Source of the DNA: Pseudomonadota bacterium
Lineage (GTDB): Bacteria; Pseudomonadota; Alphaproteobacteria; Rhizobiales; Pleomorphomonadaceae
Length of the DNA: 64,000 nucleotides
Direction of reading: 5' to 3'
NCBI GenBank assembly: GCA_023436885.1
Contig: JAEZHI010000004.1
Location: forward strand, 186,001 to 250,000
Position numbers and translations under genes: made by a program. The first letter of the stretch is position 1. Every line of letters starts with the position of its first letter. Shown here piece by piece: positions 27,379-35,009 of this stretch. The notes under the pieces were generated by a model, which worked only from the letters and a program-made list of their open reading frames with translations, was not told the DNA's origin and searched no databases.

Positions 27379-27846
27379 TTGGAAGAGCTGGATGTCTTCG
27401 ACCTACGTCTTCTCGCCGCCATTCAGGCGAGGGGAGACATGACCCAGGCGGAGCTGTCTGAGATCGTACATCTCTCCCCGACCCAGTGTGCCAGACGACT
27501 GCAACGCCTTCGAGCCGACGGCTACGTCCGAGACATTGTCGCCATCCTCGACCCCGAACGCCTAGGGATCAATATCATTGCCCATACCCTGGTGGGGCTC
27601 CGGAATCATGACGATGAGACCGGCCGGGCATTTCGCGCCTTTATCGATACTGCCGACGAGGTGGTCGAGTGTTGGTCGCAAACCGGCGATGCTGACTATC
27701 TTCTGAAGATCATGGTGAGAGACCTCGGAGAGCTGGCCAGCCTCATCGAAAGGCTGATCACTGCCGTTGGTGGCTTTGCTTCCCTGCGCTCCTTCGTCGC
27801 TTTGAAGGCCATCAAGCGGACTACGACGATCCCGATTCCGACCTGA
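27379..27846 (+). CDS. Lrp/AsnC-family regulator
   Basis: 155-residue regulator with the Lrp layout. An N-terminal HTH (DVFDLRLLAAIQARGDMTQ, then ELSEIVHLSPTQCARRLQRL) is followed by the RAM ligand-binding domain (VECWSQTGDADYLLKIMVRD). Lrp proteins respond to amino acids and often control the gene next door, here the divergent aminotransferase/ThDP operon. I choose TTG 27379, with GGGAG upstream, because it gives MEELDVFDLRLL as in the family. ATG 27325 in the same frame would add 18 residues rich in Cys and Pro. Confidence 0.85.
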   Translation: MEELDVFDLRLLAAIQARGDMTQAELSEIVHLSPTQCARRLQRLRADGYVRDIVAILDPERLGINIIAHTLVGLRNHDDETGRAFRAFIDTADEVVECWSQTGDADYLLKIMVRDLGELASLIERLITAVGGFASLRSFVALKAIKRTTTIPIPT

Positions 27847-27990
27847 GCTCTTCAGCCACTAAGTCCATTCCCGGTAATGCTCCGAGCGGCGGCCTTGGCT
27901 GACCGCGGGAATTCCTGTTGCCTTCTAGTGAGCCTGCGCTTCGCGCTGCAGAGTCCTCAGGAATGACTGCCTCAAAAACCGATTGCGAAT

Positions 27991-28018
27991 TTTCGATTTT
28001 CATTCATTTGATTTCGTA
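27991..28018 (+). promoter_or_regulatory. Possible DeoR-type direct repeats ahead of glpD
   Basis: Repeated TTTCGAT, TTTCATT, TTTGATT and TTTCGTA units lie in an A/T-rich stretch 65-95 bases before glpD. DeoR-family regulators such as GlpR often bind repeats of this kind. No regulator gene is adjacent, so this is only a suggestion. Confidence 0.25.
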
Positions 28019-28083
28019 ATTCTGCTCATTATGTGCTAATTCGAAAGCCGGACGCTGCTTGGCGAAGAATCCGGAGAAGTACG

Positions 28084-29577
28084 ATGGCGGATGTGGATGT
28101 TCTCGTGATTGGCGGTGGCATCAATGGCTGCGGAATTGCCCGTGACGCGGTGGGGCGTGGCTACTCAGTGCTGCTCGCTGAGATGGGCGATCTCGCCTCG
28201 GGCACATCTTCAGCTTCCACAAAGCTCATTCACGGTGGGCTTCGTTACCTTGAGCATTATGAGTTCCGTCTCGTCCGCGAGGCCCTGACCGAGCGGGAAA
28301 TCCTGTGGGGGATGGCGCCGCACATCATCTGGCCGCTGCGCTTTGTCTTGCCGCATCACACCGGCCTCAGGCCGGCATGGCTTCTGAGGCTGGGTCTTTT
28401 TCTATATGACCACATCGGTGGGCGGCGACTCCTGCCGACAACACGAGCTCTCGATCTGCGCACCGACGCCGCAGGCCAACCTCTGAAGACTGGCTATGCG
28501 AAAGGTTTTGAGTACTCCGACTGCTGGGTGCAGGACGCCCGTCTCGTGGTACTCAACGCGATGGATGCCGCCGCCCAGGGTGCCACCATTCTCACCCGGA
28601 CCCGCGTCACGTCAGCCAGCCGCGTCGGTGATCATTGGTCCGTGACGTTGACCGATACCCTGACCGGTGCCAGCCGCGAGGTCACGGCACGTCTTGTCGT
28701 CAACGCGGCGGGACCATGGATTGACAACGTCCTACGCTCGGTTGCTGGGACATCAGAAGCGCGTCACGTTCGATTGGTTCAAGGCTCTCACATCGTGGTG
28801 CCTCGCCTCTATGACCACGACCGCGCCTATATTTTTCAAAACGCCGACGGCCGCATCATCTTTGCAATTCCCTACGAGCGCGACTTCACCCTGATAGGCA
28901 CCACCGACCGGGATTACATGGGTGACCCTGCTGACGTTTGCATTACTGGCGAGGAAACGGCGTATCTGACGGCGGCCGCTTCGGAGTATTTCCAGAAGTC
29001 CATTACCGCCGAGGATGTCGTATGGACCTACTCGGGCATTCGCCCACTTTATAACGACGGTGCTTCGAAAGCTCAGGAAGCAACGCGCGATTACGTGCTG
29101 AAGCTATCGGGTGAAAAGAGCGAGCTAAAGTTGCTCAACGTTTTCGGAGGCAAGATCACGACCTATCGCCGCTTGGCGGAAAGCGCGTTGGAACTCATTG
29201 AGGGCGCCATCGGAAGGCGCGCGGCAGCTTGGACCAAGGGGGCAACACTGCCGGGAGGAGATATGCCTGCGGGTGGCGTAACTGCCTACCAGCGGCAGAT
29301 AAGCGACGCCTATCCAGGCGTCGATCCGGACCTGATTGATCGCTTGGTTCACACTTACGGTACGCGGGCCAAAGCCATCCTGGGAAATGTCACCAGTGCA
29401 TCTGAGCTTGGTCGAGATTTCGGCGGAGGGCTGACAGAAGCCGAGGTCTGTTACCTCGTTCGCGAGGAATGGGCGAGATCTGCCGATGACATTCTTTGGC
29501 GACGCACCAAACTCGGGCTTCGCGTACCCAAGGAAGCGGCCCTGGAGCTTGAAGTTTTCGTCGCAGGCCTTTGCTGA
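28084..29577 (+). CDS. glpD: Aerobic glycerol-3-phosphate dehydrogenase
   Basis: FAD-dependent, membrane-associated enzyme that oxidises glycerol 3-phosphate to dihydroxyacetone phosphate and feeds electrons to quinone. The 497-residue protein begins MADVDVLVIGGGINGCGIAR with the FAD-binding GxGxxG. Further family signatures are SSASTKLIHGGLRYLEHYEF, VVNAAGPWID and the C-terminal IRPLYNDGA/GGKITTYRRLAE region. ATG 28084 follows GGAGAAG; the frame starts earlier, at 28033. It is followed by glpK, which makes the substrate. Confidence 0.95.
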   Translation: MADVDVLVIGGGINGCGIARDAVGRGYSVLLAEMGDLASGTSSASTKLIHGGLRYLEHYEFRLVREALTEREILWGMAPHIIWPLRFVLPHHTGLRPAWLLRLGLFLYDHIGGRRLLPTTRALDLRTDAAGQPLKTGYAKGFEYSDCWVQDARLVVLNAMDAAAQGATILTRTRVTSASRVGDHWSVTLTDTLTGASREVTARLVVNAAGPWIDNVLRSVAGTSEARHVRLVQGSHIVVPRLYDHDRAYIFQNADGRIIFAIPYERDFTLIGTTDRDYMGDPADVCITGEETAYLTAAASEYFQKSITAEDVVWTYSGIRPLYNDGASKAQEATRDYVLKLSGEKSELKLLNVFGGKITTYRRLAESALELIEGAIGRRAAAWTKGATLPGGDMPAGGVTAYQRQISDAYPGVDPDLIDRLVHTYGTRAKAILGNVTSASELGRDFGGGLTEAEVCYLVREEWARSADDILWRRTKLGLRVPKEAALELEVFVAGLC

Positions 29578-29664
29578 TTGGGAAGAAGTAGACCGACGAG
29601 GCTTGCTTAGGCCAACCTCGAGACTAAAACTCAAACAAAACCAAGGGACGGGAGGAGACCGACC

Positions 29665-31152
29665 ATGGCCGGATTTGTACTGGCGATTGACCAGGGCACC
29701 ACGTCAACACGAGCGATCGTCTTCGATGACGAGTACCGGGTTAAAGGTGTTGGGAAGCAGGAGTTTCCCCAACATTTTCCCGACTCCGGCTGGGTCGAGC
29801 ATGAGCCCGAGGACATCTGGCATACCACCCTTGAAACCATGCAATATGCGCTCGCGCGCGCAGCCGTATCGCCGCAGGACATCGCCGGCATCGGCATTAC
29901 CAACCAGCGTGAGACCACGCTGATATGGGACCGCGAGACGGGTAAACCTATCCATCGCGCCATCGTCTGGCAGGATCGACGGACATCGGATCTATGCGCG
30001 TCGCTCAAGTCCGAGGGTGCCGAGGATTACGTGCGTGAGAAAACGGGATTGTTGCTCGATCCCTATTTCTCCGGCACGAAGATCGCGTGGCTCCTCGACA
30101 ACGTCGCGGGCGCTCGTGCCGCGGCAGAAGCCGGAAGACTTGCCTTTGGGACGGTCGATAGCTTTTTGCTCTGGCGCCTCACTGGCGGCCGAGTGCACGC
30201 CACCGACGCAACCAACGCGTCTCGAACTCTTCTTTACAACATCGTCACAGGCGAATGGGACGACGATCTCCTGCGCCTGTTCAATGTTCCGCGGGCCCTG
30301 TTGCCGGACGTGCGCGACAGCGCCGCCGATTTCGGAGAAACCGATCCAGATCTCTTCGGTGTGGCGATTCCCATCCGAGGCATCGCTGGCGACCAGCACG
30401 CCGCAACGGTCGGTCAGTCCTGCTTCGCGCCAGGTATGTTGAAATCGACCTACGGGACGGGTTGTTTTGCCCTCCTGAACACCGGAATCGAGATTGTTCG
30501 CTCGTCCAACCGCCTCTTGTCGACCATCGCCTATCAGCTCGATGGTAAAGTGACCTATGCGCTCGAGGGCTCGATCTTCATGGCCGGCGCCACGGTGCAG
30601 TGGCTGCGCGACGGCCTTCGCTTTTTCGAGCGGTCGGATCAGGCCGGCGCCCTGGCTGACCATGCCGACCCCAACCAGAATGTTTATCTGGTACCAGCCT
30701 TCACGGGCCTTGGCGCGCCATGGTGGGATGCCGACGCACGCGGTGCCCTTTATGGGATGACGCGCAATACAGGCCCGGCCGAAATTGCTCGCGCCGCCTT
30801 GGAGGCCGTCTGTTACCAGACCCATGACTTGCTTGAGGCGATGCGTCGAGACTGGGCCGGGTCGTCGGAGACGGTGCTTCGCGTTGACGGAGGAATGGTC
30901 GCGAGCGACTGGACAATGCAGCGTCTTGCCGATCTTTTGAATGCACCGGTCGACAGACCTCTGGTGTTGGAAACCACGGCGCTTGGCGCTGCCTGGCTCG
31001 CGGGGCATAAAGCCGGTGTTTGGCCCGACATGCAGGGCTTTTCTCTGAGTTGGAAGCGTAATCGCCGCTTCACACCCCAAATGGAAGAAAATGTCCGTCA
31101 GCGAAAGCTTGCCGGTTGGGCCGATGCAGTCAGAAGAACGCTGACTGCTTGA
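29665..31152 (+). CDS. glpK: Glycerol kinase
   Basis: Phosphorylates glycerol to glycerol 3-phosphate. The 495-residue FGGY kinase has IDQGTTSTRAIVFDDEYR at the N-terminus, GIGITNQRETTLIWDRETG, GIAGDQHAATVGQSCF, and LKSTYGTGCFALLNTG. A GGAGGAG precedes ATG 29665. It lies 87 bases after glpD, so the pair forms a glycerol catabolism unit; no glpF or ABC importer for glycerol is in view. Confidence 0.96.
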   Translation: MAGFVLAIDQGTTSTRAIVFDDEYRVKGVGKQEFPQHFPDSGWVEHEPEDIWHTTLETMQYALARAAVSPQDIAGIGITNQRETTLIWDRETGKPIHRAIVWQDRRTSDLCASLKSEGAEDYVREKTGLLLDPYFSGTKIAWLLDNVAGARAAAEAGRLAFGTVDSFLLWRLTGGRVHATDATNASRTLLYNIVTGEWDDDLLRLFNVPRALLPDVRDSAADFGETDPDLFGVAIPIRGIAGDQHAATVGQSCFAPGMLKSTYGTGCFALLNTGIEIVRSSNRLLSTIAYQLDGKVTYALEGSIFMAGATVQWLRDGLRFFERSDQAGALADHADPNQNVYLVPAFTGLGAPWWDADARGALYGMTRNTGPAEIARAALEAVCYQTHDLLEAMRRDWAGSSETVLRVDGGMVASDWTMQRLADLLNAPVDRPLVLETTALGAAWLAGHKAGVWPDMQGFSLSWKRNRRFTPQMEENVRQRKLAGWADAVRRTLTA

Positions 31153-31194
31153 AGCTCGGTACTCGGCTGCATGCCAAAGAGGGACGGCGCCGGT

Positions 31195-31226
31195 GGTAGG
31201 TGGGTTTGCTTCACCTACCCTATTTC
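31195..31226 (+). terminator. Probable terminator after glpK
   Basis: GGTAGGTG (31195-31202) and CACCTACC (31212-31219) form a perfect 8-base-pair stem with a 9-base loop, followed by a mixed CTATTTCC tail, 42 bases after the glpK stop. The T-run is weak. Confidence 0.55.
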
Positions 31227-31453
31227 CTTGTACAATCTCCGTATAGTATTTTTGCGCAAATGGCGATGAGATTGATTGTCAATTTGACCGTCGGAAATAA
31301 TACTCCTCATATCCGAAATGAATCTCGAGAGCCTAAACTTGCCGAGATGGCGAAATCGCGACCACATCCACCTAATTTTGATCCAAATCATCGCTAGGGC
31401 TAGCCTAAAGGCTAATCATCATGGCGTTGGGAAGCGTGAATATGGAGGTGTGA
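31227..31453. other. A/T-rich spacer before DUF6455 gene
   Basis: Non-coding and A/T-rich. It probably carries the promoter of the small gene at 31454 (TATAGTATTTTT-like tract near 31245). Nothing else was recognised. Confidence 0.4.
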
Positions 31454-31738
31454 ATGATCGACAAATCGTCCTCCAATGCCGGCAGTGATGGCTGCGGCTG
31501 TAATCAGGAACCTGAGCTTATGCGCCGCATGGCGATGACGCTCGATTCCGATCAATTTCTGCAAGGCATTGAACGCAAACTGGCCGCTGATCGTTGCCAT
31601 GAATGCACGGAGCTCGACGCCTGCAAGGTCTGGCTCGATATAACGGCGATCCGTGGTGCCGTTCATCCCCCGAAATTCTGCCGCAACGCTGATCTATTCG
31701 AAGAAATCAGCAACGACGCCGCATCGTCGTCCTTCTGA
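31454..31738 (+). CDS. DUF6455-like small cysteine protein
   Basis: 94 residues with a conserved cysteine pattern: CGC near the N-terminus, then DRCHECTELDACKVWLD and HPPKFCRNADLFEEI. The last two segments match the small DUF6455 family of Alphaproteobacteria, which has no known function; the cysteines could bind a metal. ATG 31454 has a strong GGAGGTG upstream. It is convergent with the EAL gene, 23 bases away. Confidence 0.65.
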   Translation: MIDKSSSNAGSDGCGCNQEPELMRRMAMTLDSDQFLQGIERKLAADRCHECTELDACKVWLDITAIRGAVHPPKFCRNADLFEEISNDAASSSF

Positions 31739-31761
31739 CCTTCGGGATTTTTTCGGCCAAG

Positions 31762-33420
31762 TCAGGCGGCGTCGACCTCACCGTCGCCGTCCTCTTCGAC
31801 TTCGACGGTTAGCGAGGCGAAGCTATCGGAGACTTCGACAGGCTTGTCTGTTCGCGCTCCGAGACCTGATTTACTGCGTTCCAGCGATTTCAGGACAAAC
31901 TCTCGGAACGCCTTCACTGGAATTGGCGGCGAATAGATATAGCCTTGTGCCTGTACGACGCCAATCGACTTGAGATGCTCGACCTGATCCGGGCGCTCCA
32001 CACCCTCTGCAACGATGCCCAAGCCGAGCTGGTGACCCAGTTCGACAAGGGTGTCGACGATCGTTTGGGACGAATGGTCGGTCCCGATGTGGTCGATGAA
32101 CATCTTGTCGATCTTGATGATGTCGACGCCTAACTTCTGCAGATAGGCGAGACCACCGTGACCGGTACCCACGTCGTCGAGCGCGACGGAGGCGCCGAGC
32201 GCCTGAATGCGCCCGATGATGGCGCGCGAAAGGGCAAGATCCTTGAGTGGGTGTTGCTCGGTGACCTCGAAGCAGAGCTGTTCGTAGCGGATCTTCGAGT
32301 TCCCATAGATCCGCTTGATGTCATCCATGATTTCGAGGTCGTTGAAATGCATGGCGGTCAGATTGATGGCCAGCTTCAGTCCCGGATTTCTGTCGTAGAT
32401 ATCGGACACATCGACGACGGTCTGTGCCATCAACTGACGCGTTATGTCGCGGATGGCGCCGGTTGCCTCGGCGTAAGGCAGGAACTGGCCCGGTGAGACC
32501 ATTGTCCCATCTGGCCGTTGCCAGCGGACGAGTACTTCGCAGCCTCGAATTTCCCCCGTCATCAGGTCAAAGACGGGCTGGTAATAGGGGATGAACTCGT
32601 GATTATCGACGGCGCGTGAGAAGCTGTCGCCATCGGACTGGCGCCACATGGACCACGTGACGATGATGAAGACGCCAAGTCCCGCCAGTGTTGAAAGAAC
32701 GATAGTGATCGTCCGAAGACCGGCAATCGACTTTTCGGCGGCTGTCGCGTCGACCGCAACCCTCACCTTGATTGGATAACGCTCGGAGGATGCAACCGAC
32801 GCCAAGGTCGATGCCTGGTCTCCCTCAGTCCACTTCCCGGCGAATTTGCTCCACTCCGCTCCGTCATCAAGATAGATCGAGACGACGCTCGCATCTTCGA
32901 AATAGCTGGCGCCGGCGTCCATATCGAGCGCTCTTGTCGCGAGACGTGCCACAAGGCGCTGCTTGTCATCGATGCGCAGGGTAACGACGGCCTGCCGTTT
33001 GTCTTTTCCGTCGCTCAAGACCGACAGCATGACCGAGGGATCACCCTTTTCGGCGACTGGCAATCTTGCCGGTGCGGCGAGGGCTCCCATGGGTTCGCCA
33101 CAAATGAGCGTTCCAGCCTCGTCGGTCAGACCGATCTGAACGATAAACTCAGAGTTGAAGGCTGCCATTCCAAACGCGGTGCGGTCGGCGAGACTGCAAG
33201 TCACGCGACCGTTGCTTCTTAGGTCTGCCAATACTTTCAACGCTTCGGCGACGGTCGTTTCAGCGCGTGCCAGATAACGCGCAGCCATGGAATCTGCTTC
33301 AGCCTGTCCCGTCGAGACGGCGTGCTGGGAGAGAACATAGTCAGCTGCGGCGATCGGAACGGTTGTGACGACCGCCGAAAGAGCAAGGAGCCGGAGCCAT
33401 TTCAACCACCTAAGCTTCAC
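31762..33420 (-). CDS. c-di-GMP phosphodiesterase with CSS-like periplasmic sensor and EAL domain
   Basis: 552-residue inner-membrane protein expected to degrade cyclic di-GMP. TM1 is at about 9-27. A periplasmic domain follows with cysteines at 75 (VTCSL) and 107 (LICGE), spaced much like the redox-sensing pair of CSS-domain phosphodiesterases. TM2 lies at about 232-259, then the EAL domain. Catalytic features are present: EVLVRW (an EVL variant of EAL), NLTAMHF, FEVTEQ, LDDVGTGHGG, IIKIDK, VAEGVE and QGYIYSPP. The last ~40 residues are acidic. It is divergent from two exported paralogues at 33706. An oxidised-disulfide control of activity is inferred from the family. Confidence 0.85.
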   Translation of the reverse strand: MKLRWLKWLRLLALSAVVTTVPIAAADYVLSQHAVSTGQAEADSMAARYLARAETTVAEALKVLADLRSNGRVTCSLADRTAFGMAAFNSEFIVQIGLTDEAGTLICGEPMGALAAPARLPVAEKGDPSVMLSVLSDGKDKRQAVVTLRIDDKQRLVARLATRALDMDAGASYFEDASVVSIYLDDGAEWSKFAGKWTEGDQASTLASVASSERYPIKVRVAVDATAAEKSIAGLRTITIVLSTLAGLGVFIIVTWSMWRQSDGDSFSRAVDNHEFIPYYQPVFDLMTGEIRGCEVLVRWQRPDGTMVSPGQFLPYAEATGAIRDITRQLMAQTVVDVSDIYDRNPGLKLAINLTAMHFNDLEIMDDIKRIYGNSKIRYEQLCFEVTEQHPLKDLALSRAIIGRIQALGASVALDDVGTGHGGLAYLQKLGVDIIKIDKMFIDHIGTDHSSQTIVDTLVELGHQLGLGIVAEGVERPDQVEHLKSIGVVQAQGYIYSPPIPVKAFREFVLKSLERSKSGLGARTDKPVEVSDSFASLTVEVEEDGDGEVDAA

Positions 33421-33705
33421 ATCAGTTCCATTCTGATCTTCGGTCCACCCTTGGCAAACCCCGCACCCTGCCTGGCGGGAAAAGGAAAGCGATCTCTAAT
33501 AATTCATCTTTGTTTGCTCTGGATGAACAAATGGTTTCTCAAATTGCGAGCCCCGGTCTTTCTTTGGGGGCAACAAATTGAAGGAGTGCTCGACAAAATT
33601 CGCTGGAGGCATGGCTTGTGCGTCGATCCTCATTTGGCCACAATGCCAGTCTCGAAAGGCATCAGTTATGTATGTTTGCCGATAAAGACTTATTGGGAGT
33701 GTGAA
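33421..33705. other. Divergent promoter region
   Basis: 285 bases between the EAL gene and the first exported paralogue. It is A/T-rich around 33495-33540, with no palindrome that I consider convincing and no coding frame of its own. The frame that runs through it from 33322 lacks a credible start. Confidence 0.4.
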
Positions 33706-34878
33706 ATGACGATTTCCAGTCGCTGGTCGCTTACCGTGGCCGTTGTGGCACTGACAGCAGGCCTCGCCGGACCGGCTTTTGCGGCGGCGACACCCGAGCA
33801 GGTGACTGCCGCCCTGACCAAGCTGCTGGCGATGGACAAGGGAGCGACGTTCAACCTTGGGGCTCCCACCAAGTCCAACGACGGAGTCGTTTACAACAAC
33901 GTATCGATCAAGGCTGGCGATGGCAGTGAGACCAAGATCGACGTGTTGACGTTCGGCAACCCGACGGTTGACGGCGACACTTTGAGTGCCGACTCGATCG
34001 TCGCGGAAAACGTCACCGGCACGGATAAGGGCGATAGCGTTTCCATCGCATCGGTCGAGCTGACGTCCCCGGTATTTACCGGCAAGGATACCGGCAATCG
34101 CGTTGATGCCGTATCGGCCGAAGGCATGTCGTTTAGCCAAGGCGGAAAGGCCCCGGTTGTCATCGACAGCGCTGGTCTTGATCTTTCCGATTACGCCAAC
34201 GATGTCCCGCATGCGATCGATGTATCCGTCGAGGGCATTGCCGTTGATCCCGCCGCAGTGGATTCGGATGGTCAATTTGCCGCCCAGCTTAAGGCGATGG
34301 GCTATGACAAGCTGACCTTCGGATTTTATGGCTCCGGCTCGCTTGACGAAACCTCCGGCGATCTTGTGGTCAATGAAATCACGGTCGACGGTACGGATCT
34401 CGGGACCGTTACGCTGACCGGTACATTCGGCGGACTGACATCCGACGTGCTGAACAAGTTCAAGCAGCCCACTCCGCCGCAGGAAGCGCTAGGCAATATC
34501 ACGCTCAAGCAGGCTTCGGTCTATTACGGCGATGCTTCGCTAGCAGGGCGTATTATTGCCCAACAGGCCAAGCAAATGGGACAGGAGCCCGCTGCGTTCG
34601 TGGGACAGATTACGGGAGCTCTTCCCCTGCTCCTTTCGGCAATCGGCAATCAGCCTTTCCAGGAAAAGCTGTCGCAGGGCCTGACCACTTTCCTCAAGGA
34701 TCCCAAGAACCTGACGGTCACCGTCAAGCCTGATGCGCCGATCGCATTGCTCAATATCATCTCCACGTCGCAGACCGCGCCTCAAACGCTGCCAGATGTT
34801 CTGAAGGCAGACGTAATCGCCAATCAGCCTGAGACGGGAGACGATGGGGAGGACAGCGATGGTACTGACGTCAACTGA
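33706..34878 (+). CDS. Exported protein of unrecognised family, shorter paralogue
   Basis: 390 residues with a clear signal peptide (VAVVALTAGLAGPAFAAA). The mature part is rich in Gly, Asp, Val and Thr, with alternating patterns that suggest beta-structure, and no membrane segment or Cys. The C-terminal ~190 residues, from YDKLTFGFYGSGSLDET through SVYYGDASLAGRIIAQQAK to FLKDPKNLTVTVKPDAP, align by eye with the end of the next gene product, so the two are paralogues. ATG 33706 follows GGGAG by 6 bases; the frame opens at 33322 without a start signal. The last residues are acidic. I know no function; a periplasmic or surface location is inferred. Confidence 0.8.
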   Translation: MTISSRWSLTVAVVALTAGLAGPAFAAATPEQVTAALTKLLAMDKGATFNLGAPTKSNDGVVYNNVSIKAGDGSETKIDVLTFGNPTVDGDTLSADSIVAENVTGTDKGDSVSIASVELTSPVFTGKDTGNRVDAVSAEGMSFSQGGKAPVVIDSAGLDLSDYANDVPHAIDVSVEGIAVDPAAVDSDGQFAAQLKAMGYDKLTFGFYGSGSLDETSGDLVVNEITVDGTDLGTVTLTGTFGGLTSDVLNKFKQPTPPQEALGNITLKQASVYYGDASLAGRIIAQQAKQMGQEPAAFVGQITGALPLLLSAIGNQPFQEKLSQGLTTFLKDPKNLTVTVKPDAPIALLNIISTSQTAPQTLPDVLKADVIANQPETGDDGEDSDGTDVN

Positions 34879-34961
34879 CCTTACCTGTTCTTGATGCGCG
34901 GCCAACATGGCTGAGGCCAGACGCCGATAAAGGCGACTGCCCGCGACGTCAGAAGATCTCA

Positions 34962-34981
34962 GAGGCCGGCTTGCCGGCCTC
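34962..34981 (+). repeat. Perfect hairpin between the paralogous genes
   Basis: GAGGCCGGC (34962-34970), TT, GCCGGCCTC (34973-34981): a 9-base-pair perfect stem 28 bases before the start of the second paralogue. No T-run follows on the + strand, so it is more likely an mRNA processing or stability element than a terminator. Confidence 0.6.
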
Positions 34982-35009
34982 AAAAATTGCTCATCCGGGA
35001 GGACCTTCG

